DNA from: Phytophthora quininea
Taxonomy: Eukaryota; Oomycota; Peronosporomycetes; Peronosporales; Peronosporaceae
Direction of reading: 5' to 3'
Length of the DNA: 57,161 nucleotides
NCBI GenBank assembly: GCA_011947345.1
Contig: JAAVTG010000487.1
Location: 1 to 57,161, forward strand
Positions within the stretch are counted from its first letter, which is position 1. Every line of letters starts with the position of its first letter. The notes under the pieces are model-generated. The model saw only the letters and a program-made list of their open reading frames with translations. It was not told the origin of the DNA and ran no database searches. Shown here piece by piece: positions 9,562-19,084 of this stretch. The position numbers were made by a program, and so were the translations under genes.

Positions 9562-11526
9562 AACCAGTTTGTTGCTATCACTCGAGTTAACGAAACAAAT
9601 TCAGATATCCAAATTGTATATCAAGAACAAAGCTGTTGAGATGAAGATCAGCAAACTGATCATCTCCCCATTGATTTCCTGGTTAACTACGCTATAGTCC
9701 GTACAACTGTAGTCTTCCTAGTAACGTGATCACTGATTAGCACTTACATTTGCGTAGCATCTGAGTCCTCGTCGGCTTCATGGTGACGAGGAAGATCTTC
9801 AGTGACAGTGGCGCAGTTATTTGCGGCGACGGTATTTCTCTTGAGAGAGACGACGCTTTCGTGCATTCTCCTTCCCGATGGCGAGAAGGCGATGCTCGCG
9901 TTGAGCGTACTCCTCCGCATTATCTTCGCGCAGTGGGTTGTACTCGATGTGAAAGTTTGTTAGGCTCACACAAACCTGGAAAATGTCGTCGTACAGTTCT
10001 TCTCCCCACCTGTATTTGTCCGAGCATACACGCCACAGTGTGCACAACCTCCCGAAGAAGTTCTCCACGATCACGCGGTCAGTAGAGACGTCGTCAATGA
10101 AGTGCTGGTCAACACGGGAGAGGTTCTTGCCTTTCTTCGGATGAATGTAGCGCTTCTGGTCGGCGAGACCTTGGTAGCCTTTGTCCGCCAGCAACGCCCA
10201 CTCGTCCAGGAAGCTCTCCGCCAGCAGCCCTTCGTCAGCTAAGTTCCTATCCGCTTCAGATTTCAGACGGATCGAGTCGTGGAACTCGGTGTTATTCTTG
10301 AACATAGTGATGTCGGGAGTGTTTCCTCGTGCATGGTCACTGCAGTTAATAGCAAACCCACGCGGGTTAACCGAGACTTCAACCTTCAGTCCATAAAGTT
10401 TGTTCTTACCGCTGTAAAACGGCATCACTTCTGCCATCGTTCCAGCGGGGCGATTCGACTGCTGAAACGTCACGTCGGTCGCATACAGCGCGCACGGGAA
10501 GTGCTGAAAGGTGCGACCAGACGTGACGAAGTTCCGCATCGTGGACTCGTCAGCCTTAGCACGCACCCAGTCGTCGTACAGTCTTGGTGCGAGGACGTGC
10601 AGGAAGGCGGTGACAGTTTTAATGAATGTCGGTGTCTTGATGCGGAAGACGTCCGCGTTCATATCCCACGTCCCGCCATGCTTCAGGACGGACAGCGTCA
10701 TAAAGAATACGTCCTTGCCAGCCAAGCCCGAGCGCCGACCACGACCCACCTTCCAGTATCGGGTCACATGAGGGCGCGCGCTGGCCCATAAGCGGTTGAA
10801 TTCCCGCGGCGAGAAGTTCGTCAGGCGGTGAATTGCTTCTGCTCCGCCTTCGTTGTACCAAGAGTCAACTATGGGGCAAGGGAGTCCTGGTCGTCAGCAT
10901 CGTCTTCTTGAGGTGGCTGGCGAGAAAACCCAGCGAACTTGGCGCGCCGCTCAACTTCATGCTCATCGAGCATGTCCAGCATCGATTGCTGATGCTCTTG
11001 CTGGGAGCGCTGGGATCTACGCGAGACCGTCGCGGCAAGCGACCGGGTGCGGGGTGAAAGATGGAATGCTGGGTTGGTGGAAGAGCCGCTAATAAGTCGC
11101 ATTTGGTAAGAGAAAGCATCCTCTTGACGCCAACCAGTGACCATGAGCTCTCAACGCCAACCAGTGACCATGAGCTCTCAACGCCAACCAGTGATCAGCC
11201 AGTCCTCGACGCCAACCAGTGGCCAGCAAGCCCTCGCTTCCAGTCATCGGTACGCCTCAGTCAGCTGTTAACTGGCATCTGGTGCAGATAATGAAGGACG
11301 TAGGCTCTGTGTAAGTGAAGCGCTGTACAATGGAGTTGTGTGGTTCATGACAAGGGAGTCAGTTTGTTTTTGCATGTCAGCGAAACGATAGTAGCTTTAC
11401 AAAGCAATGAAAGACAGCTCAATTTCACATCTCGAACATCTTCTGTAGACGTTGCGAAACAATCCAATTCCGTGGCGATTTGTCGCTTGCTGACGAGTGA
11501 CTTTCGTGCCAACGACAAACTGGTAC
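9562..11526 (-). mobile_element. PIF/Harbinger-like DNA transposon, left-arm copy
   Basis: The element encloses the DDE transposase. Candidate ends are AACCAGTTTGTTG (from 9562) and, reading inward from the right, GTACCAGTTTGTCG (to 11526). These form an imperfect terminal inverted repeat flanked on both sides by TTA (9559-9561 and 11527-11529), the 3-bp duplication usual for this superfamily. A short tandem array of a roughly 26-bp unit (CAACCAGTGACCATGAGCTCT plus a few bases) lies at about 11146-11215, and a 66-codon antisense ORF at 11340-11540. Ends were found by eye and are tentative; superfamily is inferred from the transposase type and target duplication. Confidence 0.55.
9817..11144 (-). 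CDS. DDE_Tnp_4 / Harbinger-like transposase (left-arm copy), frame change at the N-terminus
   Basis: The main frame is 9817-10767 and is open upstream to about 10880 (through WYNEGGAEAIHRLTNFSPREF). Candidate catalytic acids lie in ALYATDVTF, in LADKGYQGL and in VIVENFFGRL, the D-D-E pattern of the IS5/PIF-Harbinger fold. The tail is very basic (KENARKRRLSQEKYRRRK). A 91-codon frame immediately upstream (10869-11144: MVTGWRQEDAF to DDADDQDSLAP) probably encodes the N-terminus. The two frames are offset near 10870 and need a frame change or small intron. The right-arm copy has the same offset, so it was present before the duplication. Confidence 0.75.
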
Positions 11527-11549
11527 TTAGGTCAAATTAAGAAATTAAA

Positions 11550-11602
11550 GACCCGGGAGGGGCGTACCACCGCGGTACACCACGCACAAGAGCCCCCGGG
11601 TC
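11550..11602. repeat. GC-rich nested hairpin
   Basis: GACCCGGG (11550-11557) and CCCGGGTC (11595-11602) are complementary. Between them GTACC-ACCGC-GGTAC forms an inner stem. The hairpin lies just outside the right end of the Harbinger-like element and recurs in the right arm near 15746-15800 with one extra C in the C run. Function unknown; it may be a remnant transposon end. Confidence 0.5.
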
Positions 11603-12348
11603 TCTAGTTCGAATAACAGAAGGACACTTGGCGTATTGACACTGATCTTATAGACTTAAACTATACGTCCTCAAAGCGTATAAAAGCCCAATCTTTAGCA
11701 CCCCATACATAGTACCCTAAATTAAGGCACAGGCGGTGCGGAAAATGATCGTATTTAGTGATGTAGGAGCCCTACCGCTCTTTAGCCTGGGATGAACTGC
11801 GCCCAGGTAGAAAGAAGTATGGCGGGCGTTGAGGTTGGCACTTAATCGCTGAATCATGAATGGCTACGCTAGTCAGGGCGTGCTGCGCCATGGGAGGCTT
11901 CAACCCAAAACCGGAACCTCTGTTTCACTCCATGAAATCCATAGCAGTAGACTGAAAGACACTACGAGGGAAGCTAGCACTTCCATACAAACCGAATCTC
12001 TGTTGCTAGACAGGTAAAATTCCGAATAAACTCTACTGAGTCTCGTCCTAAACTGGCCAGCCTCACAATATCATACCACTAGTTCTATTCCGCTCCATAG
12101 TCGCATGCTACCAGCTTGGCAGTATTCTGTCCGTCGATACTGCCAGGTGGTAGGCGAGATTTGATCGATTAAGCCCGCCACTACAACCGTAGCACATATC
12201 CCATGTATTTTTTAATGTCCACCTGCACTACAATCGAGGTGATCGTAAAAGCTACATTTTAGGTCTTCCTAGAGGATAGATAAGATATTGTGTCGAAACC
12301 TAAGAGCTCGCTACCGCACTTAGCGCAGAATAGAGCTACACCCGCGTA
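11603..12348. other. No recognisable gene (arm sequence)
   Basis: AT-balanced sequence with no long ORF and no similarity I recognise. It is repeated in the right arm (about 15002-15745). Confidence 0.5.
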
Positions 12349-12645
12349 TCAAACACCAACAAAAATGTTTGCCCCCATCAAGGTGCTGGTACGAAAGGGT
12401 TTTAGGATCGAGGTAACAAACCCATCGCCAGAATTCATTTTCCAGTTGTAACGGGTATAGTAATGTATGCCCATTGCTGGAGAAGGCAAAGATTTATGCT
12501 CATCTACTTGGTCAAACAGTCTTCCGAATATAAAATAATGTCGGATAGTTTTGGCGACAATTCGGATAACTAATGGATCGTTCATTTTCGTTGTAGCAAC
12601 TAGATTGTAGAGCGCACAAGTTATTTTCCTTACTATAGGGGGCAT
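12349..12645 (-). CDS. Unknown 98-codon ORF, left-arm copy
   Basis: MPPIVRKITCALYNL... is a complete frame with no family I recognise. It is present unchanged in the right arm at 14705-15001, but the duplication is too recent for this to show selection. It lies 60 bp outside the Tc1 element. It could be a fragment of an older element or a chance ORF. Confidence 0.25.
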   Translation of the reverse strand: MPPIVRKITCALYNLVATTKMNDPLVIRIVAKTIRHYFIFGRLFDQVDEHKSLPSPAMGIHYYTRYNWKMNSGDGFVTSILKPFRTSTLMGANIFVGV

Positions 12646-12894
12646 AGTTAAAATGTTGTGTGTGTCTTAATGGTTAATGTGATAGCACTGAATCACCTGC
12701 AGGTACAGTGCGAGCGGAAATTATACGGCCACCCACACTTTTCAGCAAAATTTCTTCAAAACTGTGTTCTGGAGGATGCGAGCTGGACTAGCAGGACGAA
12801 CGCGTCAAAAGGAGTTTTTGGTGGTTCAAATGTTCAAATTCATTAGGAACTAGATTATTTATCCCTCAAAACGTGAACTTCAACATCAACAGGT

Positions 12895-14456
12895 GCGGCG
12901 GTAATTATACCGCCACCAGTCTCATGACGCTCTAACGGTGTTCTCTATTGCTTTTATCGGAGCCTCAGTACTTCGTCTTGGCCCCTCCGAGCTCCAGAAC
13001 CGCAACACCCCTCTTAGGCATTGAGATTAGCTGCTGGTTCATGTACTCAGAGGTGACATTTGCCCAATACTTCTTGATTGTCTCGACTAGAGTTTCACGA
13101 GTCTCGTATTACCATCCTTGAGCATACACTGCGCGTGCTAGCACACCCCATAGGTTCTCTATCCGGTTCAGATCGGGACTTTGCCGGCCGTTCCATTATG
13201 GCCACGTTCTCCTCCTCCAAGAAGCCCATGGTGGCCCTCGAAGCATGTGTCGAGGCGTTGTCCTGTTGAAAAATACACTCACGCCCGAAAATACCATCAA
13301 TAAACGGCAGCAAATGCTCCGACAACGTGTCAATGTAGAGTTCACTGTTCTGAGAGCCCTCTAAAATCACCAATTCACTCTCCCCGCCCGCACAAATCGC
13401 CCCCCACTTTGACGCCGCGAAAATATCTGCAGCTCGAACCGTAATTCGTGCCAGTAATAGTGCAATCCGTCCGGCCCATCCAAGTTTAACTTTTTTCATT
13501 GGAGAACACTACTGTAGCCCACTTCGTGGCGTCCCAGGTCACTTTGTCGTGAGCCCACTTGAGACGGTTTTCCTTGTGGCGCTTCGTAAAAATGGGAGAA
13601 GCCATTCTTTTTCGTACTTGAAATTAGAGCGATTTTGAAGCAACTATCTAATCCGGCGAGCACCAATCTCTAGCTGTAGCTGACGCTTAAGCTCGGGCGC
13701 ACTCAATTTACGGTTCGAAGCCTCCCGAAACAAGCGTATCTCAGACGAAGGAGTCAACTTCTTCGGTCGCCCAGGACGTTTGGCGGTGTTGTAGCCGTCT
13801 GGGTTGGAAAGGAACGAGTCCATAACGTCTCTTGAACGGGTTAATGACCTCGCGATCTTCTTTCACTCCAATTGCATTTGCTAAGAGCCGTTATCTTGCC
13901 CTTCTCCTCCTCTGTAACGGGGTGACACGAAAGTCATAACCGTGCGTTGACTTTGGAGTATACCCGAAACTCTTAACCGTGCGTAGAGTTTCGACTCTGT
14001 AGCCATCTGGCTCTCCACCACTCGTTTACATATCTCTTAAATTAACTATGCCACATAGTTTAGTCTATACATTTACACCAGGGTCAGATAAAACAATTCA
14101 ATTCAGTTCTATATTTGCAGTTAATTAGTGTTGTCCTTATTTTAAGGGACACTGACTCCGCGAGTCCTACTTACGGGGCTGCACTTGGTTCTAGTATAGA
14201 ACCGAAGGCTGGAAGCCTAAAGACACAGACTCGGGAGTCCTACGTCTTCCTCTGTGCACGTGCACTGATACGCAGCCCCGCTGCATCCTCAGTCAGCGCA
14301 ACGCCGCTATGCATCCAGTACGTGGTCAATTTTACTCGCTACGAGCACCAAACGGTGTGATTAGACTCGTTACAAACGCCAGCACATATCATTCTCACCG
14401 ACCAACAGCAGGGCACAAAGCTGCAAAACAGGCAGTGGCGGTATAATTATTGCCGC
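12895..14456 (-). mobile_element. Inner, nested Tc1/mariner element (degenerate)
   Basis: A second inverted pair lies inside the outer one: CGGCGGTAATTATACCGCCAC near 12895-12915 and, reversed, GCGGCAATAATTATACCGCCAC near 14435-14456. The distance of about 1.56 kb is the usual full length of a Tc1 element, and the transposase remnant lies between. The repeats are diverged from each other, so this copy is old. Exact ends are uncertain. Confidence 0.45.
13095..13900 (-). pseudogene. Tc1/mariner transposase remnant
   Basis: Minus-strand frames join into a DDE transposase. An N-terminal helix-turn-helix region with the GRPR-like motif GRPKKLTPSEIRLFREASN lies at about 13700-13790. After a stop and frame changes, the catalytic half reads FQQDNASTHASRATMGFLEE (second Asp, about 13220-13275). 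A frame slip in the PAKSPDLNPIEN block follows, near 13185. Several stops and shifts make it non-functional. Confidence 0.75.
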
Positions 14457-14704
14457 TATGGGTTGCTGGGTGGGGGAGTTTTGTCTGTTGCGGAGGCTGC
14501 AGAAGCCGAAACGGCGTGAAACAACCACCAATCGGCTTGTATTGCTATCTCTTTTATAATGGATAAAATTATCCATCTCGAGGCGTCTTATTGGAGAAAA
14601 CTTGCTGAAAAGTGTGGGTGGCCGTATAATTTCCGCTCGCACTGTACCTGCAGGTGATTCAGTGCTATCACATTAACCATTAAGACACACACAACATTTT
14701 AACT

Positions 14705-15001
14705 ATGCCCCCTATAGTAAGGAAAATAACTTGTGCGCTCTACAATCTAGTTGCTACAACGAAAATGAACGATCCATTAGTTATCCGAATTGTCGCCAAA
14801 ACTATCCGACATTATTTTATATTCGGAAGACTGTTTGACCAAGTAGATGAGCATAAATCTTTGCCTTCTCCAGCAATGGGCATACATTACTATACCCGTT
14901 ACAACTGGAAAATGAATTCTGGCGATGGGTTTGTTACCTCGATCCTAAAACCCTTTCGTACCAGCACCTTGATGGGGGCAAACATTTTTGTTGGTGTTTG
15001 A
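14705..15001 (+). CDS. Unknown 98-codon ORF, right-arm copy
   Basis: Identical mirror copy of the ORF at 12349-12645. No family recognised. Confidence 0.25.
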   Translation: MPPIVRKITCALYNLVATTKMNDPLVIRIVAKTIRHYFIFGRLFDQVDEHKSLPSPAMGIHYYTRYNWKMNSGDGFVTSILKPFRTSTLMGANIFVGV

Positions 15002-15824
15002 TACGCGGGTGTAGCTCTATTCTGCGCTAAGTGCGGTAGCGAGCTCTTAGGTTTCGACACAATATCTTATCTATCCTCTAGGAAGACCTAAAATGTAGCT
15101 TTTACGATCACCTCGATTGTAGTGCAGGTGGACATTAAAAAATACATGGGATATGTGCTACGGTTGTAGTGGCGGGCTTAATCGATCAAATCTCGCCTAC
15201 CACCTGGCAGTATCGACGGACAGAATACTGCCAAGCTGGTAGCATGCGACTATGGAGCGGAATAGAACTAGTGGTATGATATTGTGAGGCTGGCCAGTTT
15301 AGGACGAGACTCAGTAGAGTTTATTCGGAATTTTACCTGTCTAGCAACAGAGATTCGGTTTGTATGGAAGTGCTAGCTTCCCTCGTAGTGTCTTTCAGTC
15401 TACTGCTATGGATTTCATGGAGTGAAACAGAGGTTCCGGTTTTGGGTTGAAGCCTCCCATGGCGCAGCACGCCCTGACTAGCGTAGCCATTCATGATTCA
15501 GCGATTAAGTGCCAACCTCAACGCCCGCCATACTTCTTTCTACCTGGGCGCAGTTCATCCCAGGCTAAAGAGCGGTAGGGCTCCTACATCACTAAATACG
15601 ATCATTTTCCGCACCGCCTGTGCCTTAATTTAGGGTACTATGTATGGGGTGCTAAAGATTGGGCTTTTATACGCTTTGAGGACGTATAGTTTAAGTCTAT
15701 AAGATCAGTGTCAATACGCCAAGTGTCCTTCTGTTATTCGAACTAGAGACCCGGGGGGCTCTTGTGCGTGGTGTACCGCGGTGGTACGCCCCTCCCGGGT
15801 CTTTAATTTCTTAATTTGACCTAA

Positions 15825-17787
15825 GTACCAGTTTGTCGTTGGCACGAAAGTCACTCGTCAGCAAGCGACAAATCGCCACGGAATTGGATTGTTTCGCAAC
15901 GTCTACAGAAGATGTTCGAGATGTGAAATTGAGCTGTCTTTCATTGCTTTGTAAAGCTACTATCGTTTCGCTGACATGCAAAAACAAACTGACTCCCTTG
16001 TCATGAACCACACAACTCCATTGTACAGCGCTTCACTTACACAGAGCCTACGTCCTTCATTATCTGCACCAGATGCCAGTTAACAGCTGACTGAGGCGTA
16101 CCGATGACTGGAAGCGAGGGCTTGCTGGCCACTGGTTGGCGTCGAGGACTGGCTGATCACTGGTTGGCGTTGAGCTCATGGTCACTGGTTGGCGTTGAGA
16201 GCTCATGGTCACTGGTTGGCGTCAAGAGGATGCTTTCTCTTACCAAATGCGACTTATTAGCGGCTCTTCCACCAACCCAGCATTCCATCTTTCACCCCGC
16301 ACCCGGTCGCTTGCCGCGACGGTCTCGCGTAGATCCCAGCGCTCCCAGCAAGAGCATCAGCAATCGATGCTGGACATGCTCGATGAGCATGAAGTTGAGC
16401 GGCGCGCCAAGTTCGCTGGGTTTTCTCGCCAGCCACCTCAAGAAGACGATGCTGACGACCAGGACTCCCTTGCCCCATAGTTGACTCTTGGTACAACGAA
16501 GGCGGAGCAGAAGCAATTCACCGCCTGACGAACTTCTCGCCGCGGGAATTCAACCGCTTATGGGCCAGCGCGCGCCCTCATGTGACCCGATACTGGAAGG
16601 TGGGTCGTGGTCGGCGCTCGGGCTTGGCTGGCAAGGACGTATTCTTTATGACGCTGTCCGTCCTGAAGCATGGCGGGACGTGGGATATGAACGCGGACGT
16701 CTTCCGCATCAAGACACCGACATTCATTAAAACTGTCACCGCCTTCCTGCACGTCCTCGCACCAAGACTGTACGACGACTGGGTGCGTGCTAAGGCTGAC
16801 GAGTCCACGATGCGGAACTTCGTCACGTCTGGTCGCACCTTTCAGCACTTCCCGTGCGCGCTGTATGCGACCGACGTGACGTTTCAGCAGTCGAATCGCC
16901 CCGCTGGAACGATGGCAGAAGTGATGCCGTTTTACAGCGGTAAGAACAAACTTTATGGACTGAAGGTTGAAGTCTCGGTTAACCCGCGTGGGTTTGCTAT
17001 TAACTGCAGTGACCATGCACGAGGAAACACTCCCGACATCACTATGTTCAAGAATAACACCGAGTTCCACGACTCGATCCGTCTGAAATCTGAAGCGGAT
17101 AGGAACTTAGCTGACGAAGGGCTGCTGGCGGAGAGCTTCCTGGACGAGTGGGCGTTGCTGGCGGACAAAGGCTACCAAGGTCTCGCCGACCAGAAGCGCT
17201 ACATTCATCCGAAGAAAGGCAAGAACCTCTCCCGTGTTGACCAGCACTTCATTGACGACGTCTCTACTGACCGCGTGATCGTGGAGAACTTCTTCGGGAG
17301 GTTGTGCACACTGTGGCGTGTATGCTCGGACAAATACAGGTGGGGAGAAGAACTGTACGACGACATTTTCCAGGTTTGTGTGAGCCTAACAAACTTTCAC
17401 ATCGAGTACAACCCACTGCGCGAAGATAATGCGGAGGAGTACGCTCAACGCGAGCATCGCCTTCTCGCCATCGGGAAGGAGAATGCACGAAAGCGTCGTC
17501 TCTCTCAAGAGAAATACCGTCGCCGCAAATAACTGCGCCACTGTCACTCGAAGATCTTCCTCGTCACCATGAAGCCGACGAGGACTCAGATGCTACGCAA
17601 ATGTAAGTGCTAATCAGTGATCACGTTACTAGGAAGACTACAGTTGTACGGACTATAGCGTAGTTAACCAGGAAATCAATGGGGAGATGATCAGTTTGCT
17701 GATCTTCATCTCAACAGCTTTGTTCTTGATATACAATTTGGATATCTGAATTTGTTTCGTTAACTCAGTGATAGCAACAAACTGGTT
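15825..17787 (+). mobile_element. PIF/Harbinger-like DNA transposon, right-arm copy
   Basis: Mirror copy of the element at 9562-11526. Candidate flanking TAA triplets lie at 15822-15824 and 17788-17790. Two base pairs are missing from the tandem array near 16175-16205 relative to the left copy, and one-base indels occur near 17545 and 17767. It moved with the arm and is not a second transposition, because its flanks are duplicated too. Confidence 0.55.
16205..17532 (+). CDS. DDE_Tnp_4 / Harbinger-like transposase, right-arm copy
   Basis: The main frame is 16582-17532 (316 codons, residue-identical to the left copy), open upstream to about 16470. The N-terminal frame at 16205-16480 is offset in the same way as in the left arm. 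Candidate catalytic residues and basic tail are as described for 9817-11144. Confidence 0.75.
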
Positions 17788-18021
17788 TAACGACTAATTC
17801 GGACAGTGTCTGAGGCTGGGAATAGATAGTACTGCAAGACAGCGTCGCGAAGTCCACGGAAGTGACTCTTTTCTGCCTAAATTTGTATGGATACCCATTC
17901 GGGAAAATAATCACTTTTATTTAGATTTTAGAAAATAATAGCAAAGAAAGTCTATATTTTGCAGGCACATAGATAAGCCATCAACATGAGGTCGTAATTT
18001 TCCTGGTCAATCTGAAGTGCC

Positions 18022-19014
18022 ATGGCGAACCCCAGCGCCGCCGACGTCAAGCGCGTGAACCAGCAACTGGAGGAACGCCACTACGAGTTCCGTTCAAATT
18101 GCAACGACGGCGACGGCGACGCCAGCGCCTGCCACAGCTGGGGCGAGTGGCTGGCCGTCGTGGACAAGAACTACGCGGACGCAGGTATGCGGCCTTTTCG
18201 ACGCCATCCTTCGCTTTGATAAACTAATTGTTTTTGTGCGCAATTCCAATTCTGTGCGCTTTGCACTTGTTTGATTTGCTCTTACAGCCAAGATGTACGA
18301 GCTCAACTGCAGCAAGAATGGGTATCCGGCGTCCTGCTTCAACCTCGGCCGTCTGAAGCGTGAGTTTTATTGGTCACAACCAACAACACTTGATGCTACT
18401 GGAGATGCTCAATAGCTATCCTTTTGTCTACCCTGCAGTTGCTGGCAAGGGCACCGAGCAGAGCGACCCCGAGGCCTTCAAGCTCTTCGGTGAGTTGGCT
18501 CGAGTGTGCCACTTGAAGCAGAAAGTGAGAACTCATGTTGCTGTGACGATAGAGAAATCGTGTGCTGACGGCCACGCCGCCGGCTGCCACCACGTCGGAT
18601 TCATGCGCACGCAGGGCATCGGCTGCGATAAGGTGTGTCTTTGCTCTAGTGTTGTTAGAGTCTTCTGTTGCTGATGCTGCTGTTGTTTTGGTGCTGCAGG
18701 ACGTTGCCAAGGGCCTCGCCGCGTTCAAGGAGGCGTGCGAGCGCGACGACGCCAACAGCTGCAACCGCGTCGCGAGTATGTACCTGTCACCCGTTGCCGG
18801 CAGTCCTATCAAGCGGGACGCCGTCACGGCGAAGACGTACCTGGAGAAGGCCTGCGACGCCAACTTTGCGCCTGCGTGCCACAACCTGGCGGTAATGTAC
18901 AAGAAGGGCGACGCGGATATCCCCAGGGACGAGGCCAAGTATTACGAGTTCCGCGCCAAAACAGAGAAACTCATTGAGCAGGCGGGCGGCATGACCGGCA
19001 TCAAGTCGGCCTAG
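18022..19014 (+). CDS. COA7: COA7-like SEL1-repeat protein, right-arm copy, five exons
   Basis: Exons: 18022-18184, 18288-18359, 18439-18489, 18553-18632 and 18700-19014. All four introns are GT-AG (63-103 bp). The exons sum to 681 nt, an uninterrupted 226-residue protein. It consists of SEL1-type helical repeats with regularly spaced cysteines: ACHSWGEWL, NCSKNGYPASCFNLGRL, SCADGHAAGCHHVGFM, ACERDDANSCNRVA, ACDANFAPACHNLAV. Cysteine-paired SEL1 repeats and a length near 230 residues are typical of COA7, a soluble factor of the mitochondrial intermembrane space needed for cytochrome c oxidase assembly. It carries no obvious N-terminal presequence, also as in COA7. The stop codon TAG straddles the repeat boundary. 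Confidence 0.82.
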
Positions 19015-19084
19015 ACCTCACTTTTGAAAAAGTTTTGAAACGCTGTAATACAGCAGGGCATAAGTGATTTCATACTGTTTCCGG

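Larger units (their letters stand above)
8330..12748 (+). repeat. Left arm of a giant inverted duplication (about 4.4 kb)
   Basis: This segment is repeated in reverse complement at 14602-19013. It contains the COA7-like gene, the Harbinger-like element, a 98-codon ORF and the left 43-bp repeat of the central Tc1 element. The outer end falls at the COA7 stop codon (GGCCTA shared, then unrelated flanks). The inner end falls at the inner edge of the Tc1 terminal repeat. Arm lengths are 4419 and 4412 bp. Five small indels I could find (at about 9228-9246, 9583, 9800, 11170-11180 and 11593-11597) account exactly for the 7-bp difference. I noticed no substitutions in the parts compared, so the duplication is very recent. 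Confidence 0.93.
12706..14644 (-). mobile_element. Outer Tc1/mariner-type element at the axis of the inverted duplication
   Basis: Terminal inverted repeats of 43 bp begin CAGTGCGAGCGGAAATTATA at 12706-12748 and, reversed, at 14602-14644. They are flanked by TA (12704-12705 and 14645-14646), the Tc1/mariner target duplication. Beyond the TAs the flanks are themselves inverted copies (AATCACCTGCAGG on the left, its complement on the right), so the element sits exactly at the centre of the palindrome. The interior is single-copy. A second set of related repeats inside suggests that another element inserted into this one. Confidence 0.75.
14602..19013 (-). repeat. Right arm of the giant inverted duplication
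   Basis: Reverse complement of 8330-12748; see the left arm for the comparison. The arm runs from the right 43-bp Tc1 repeat outward to the COA7 stop codon at 19012-19014. The flank beyond 19013 shares nothing with the flank left of 8330. Confidence 0.93.

Noticed and set aside
11590..11625. tRNA-like B-box (AGTTCGAATAAC) beside the hairpin
   Set aside because: No A-box at a suitable distance and no cloverleaf; likely chance.
14115..14360. 81-codon ORF inside the nested Tc1 element
   Set aside because: No match to transposase order and short direct/inverted repeats suggest noncoding insert; not reported as a gene.
16558..17070. 170-codon antisense ORF over the Harbinger transposase (also 10279-10791)
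   Set aside because: Overlaps the clearly conserved catalytic frame; antisense shadow.
18396..18938. 180-codon antisense ORF over COA7 (also 8405-8947)
   Set aside because: Crosses three introns of the real gene and has no recognisable features.
8330..19013. Missed-adapter (self-chimeric read) artefact as the cause of the palindrome
   Set aside because: Such artefacts give arms meeting with no spacer. Here a 1.85-kb single-copy, asymmetric spacer sits between the arms, and the arms have different outer flanks and small differences. A mis-join cannot be fully excluded without reads.
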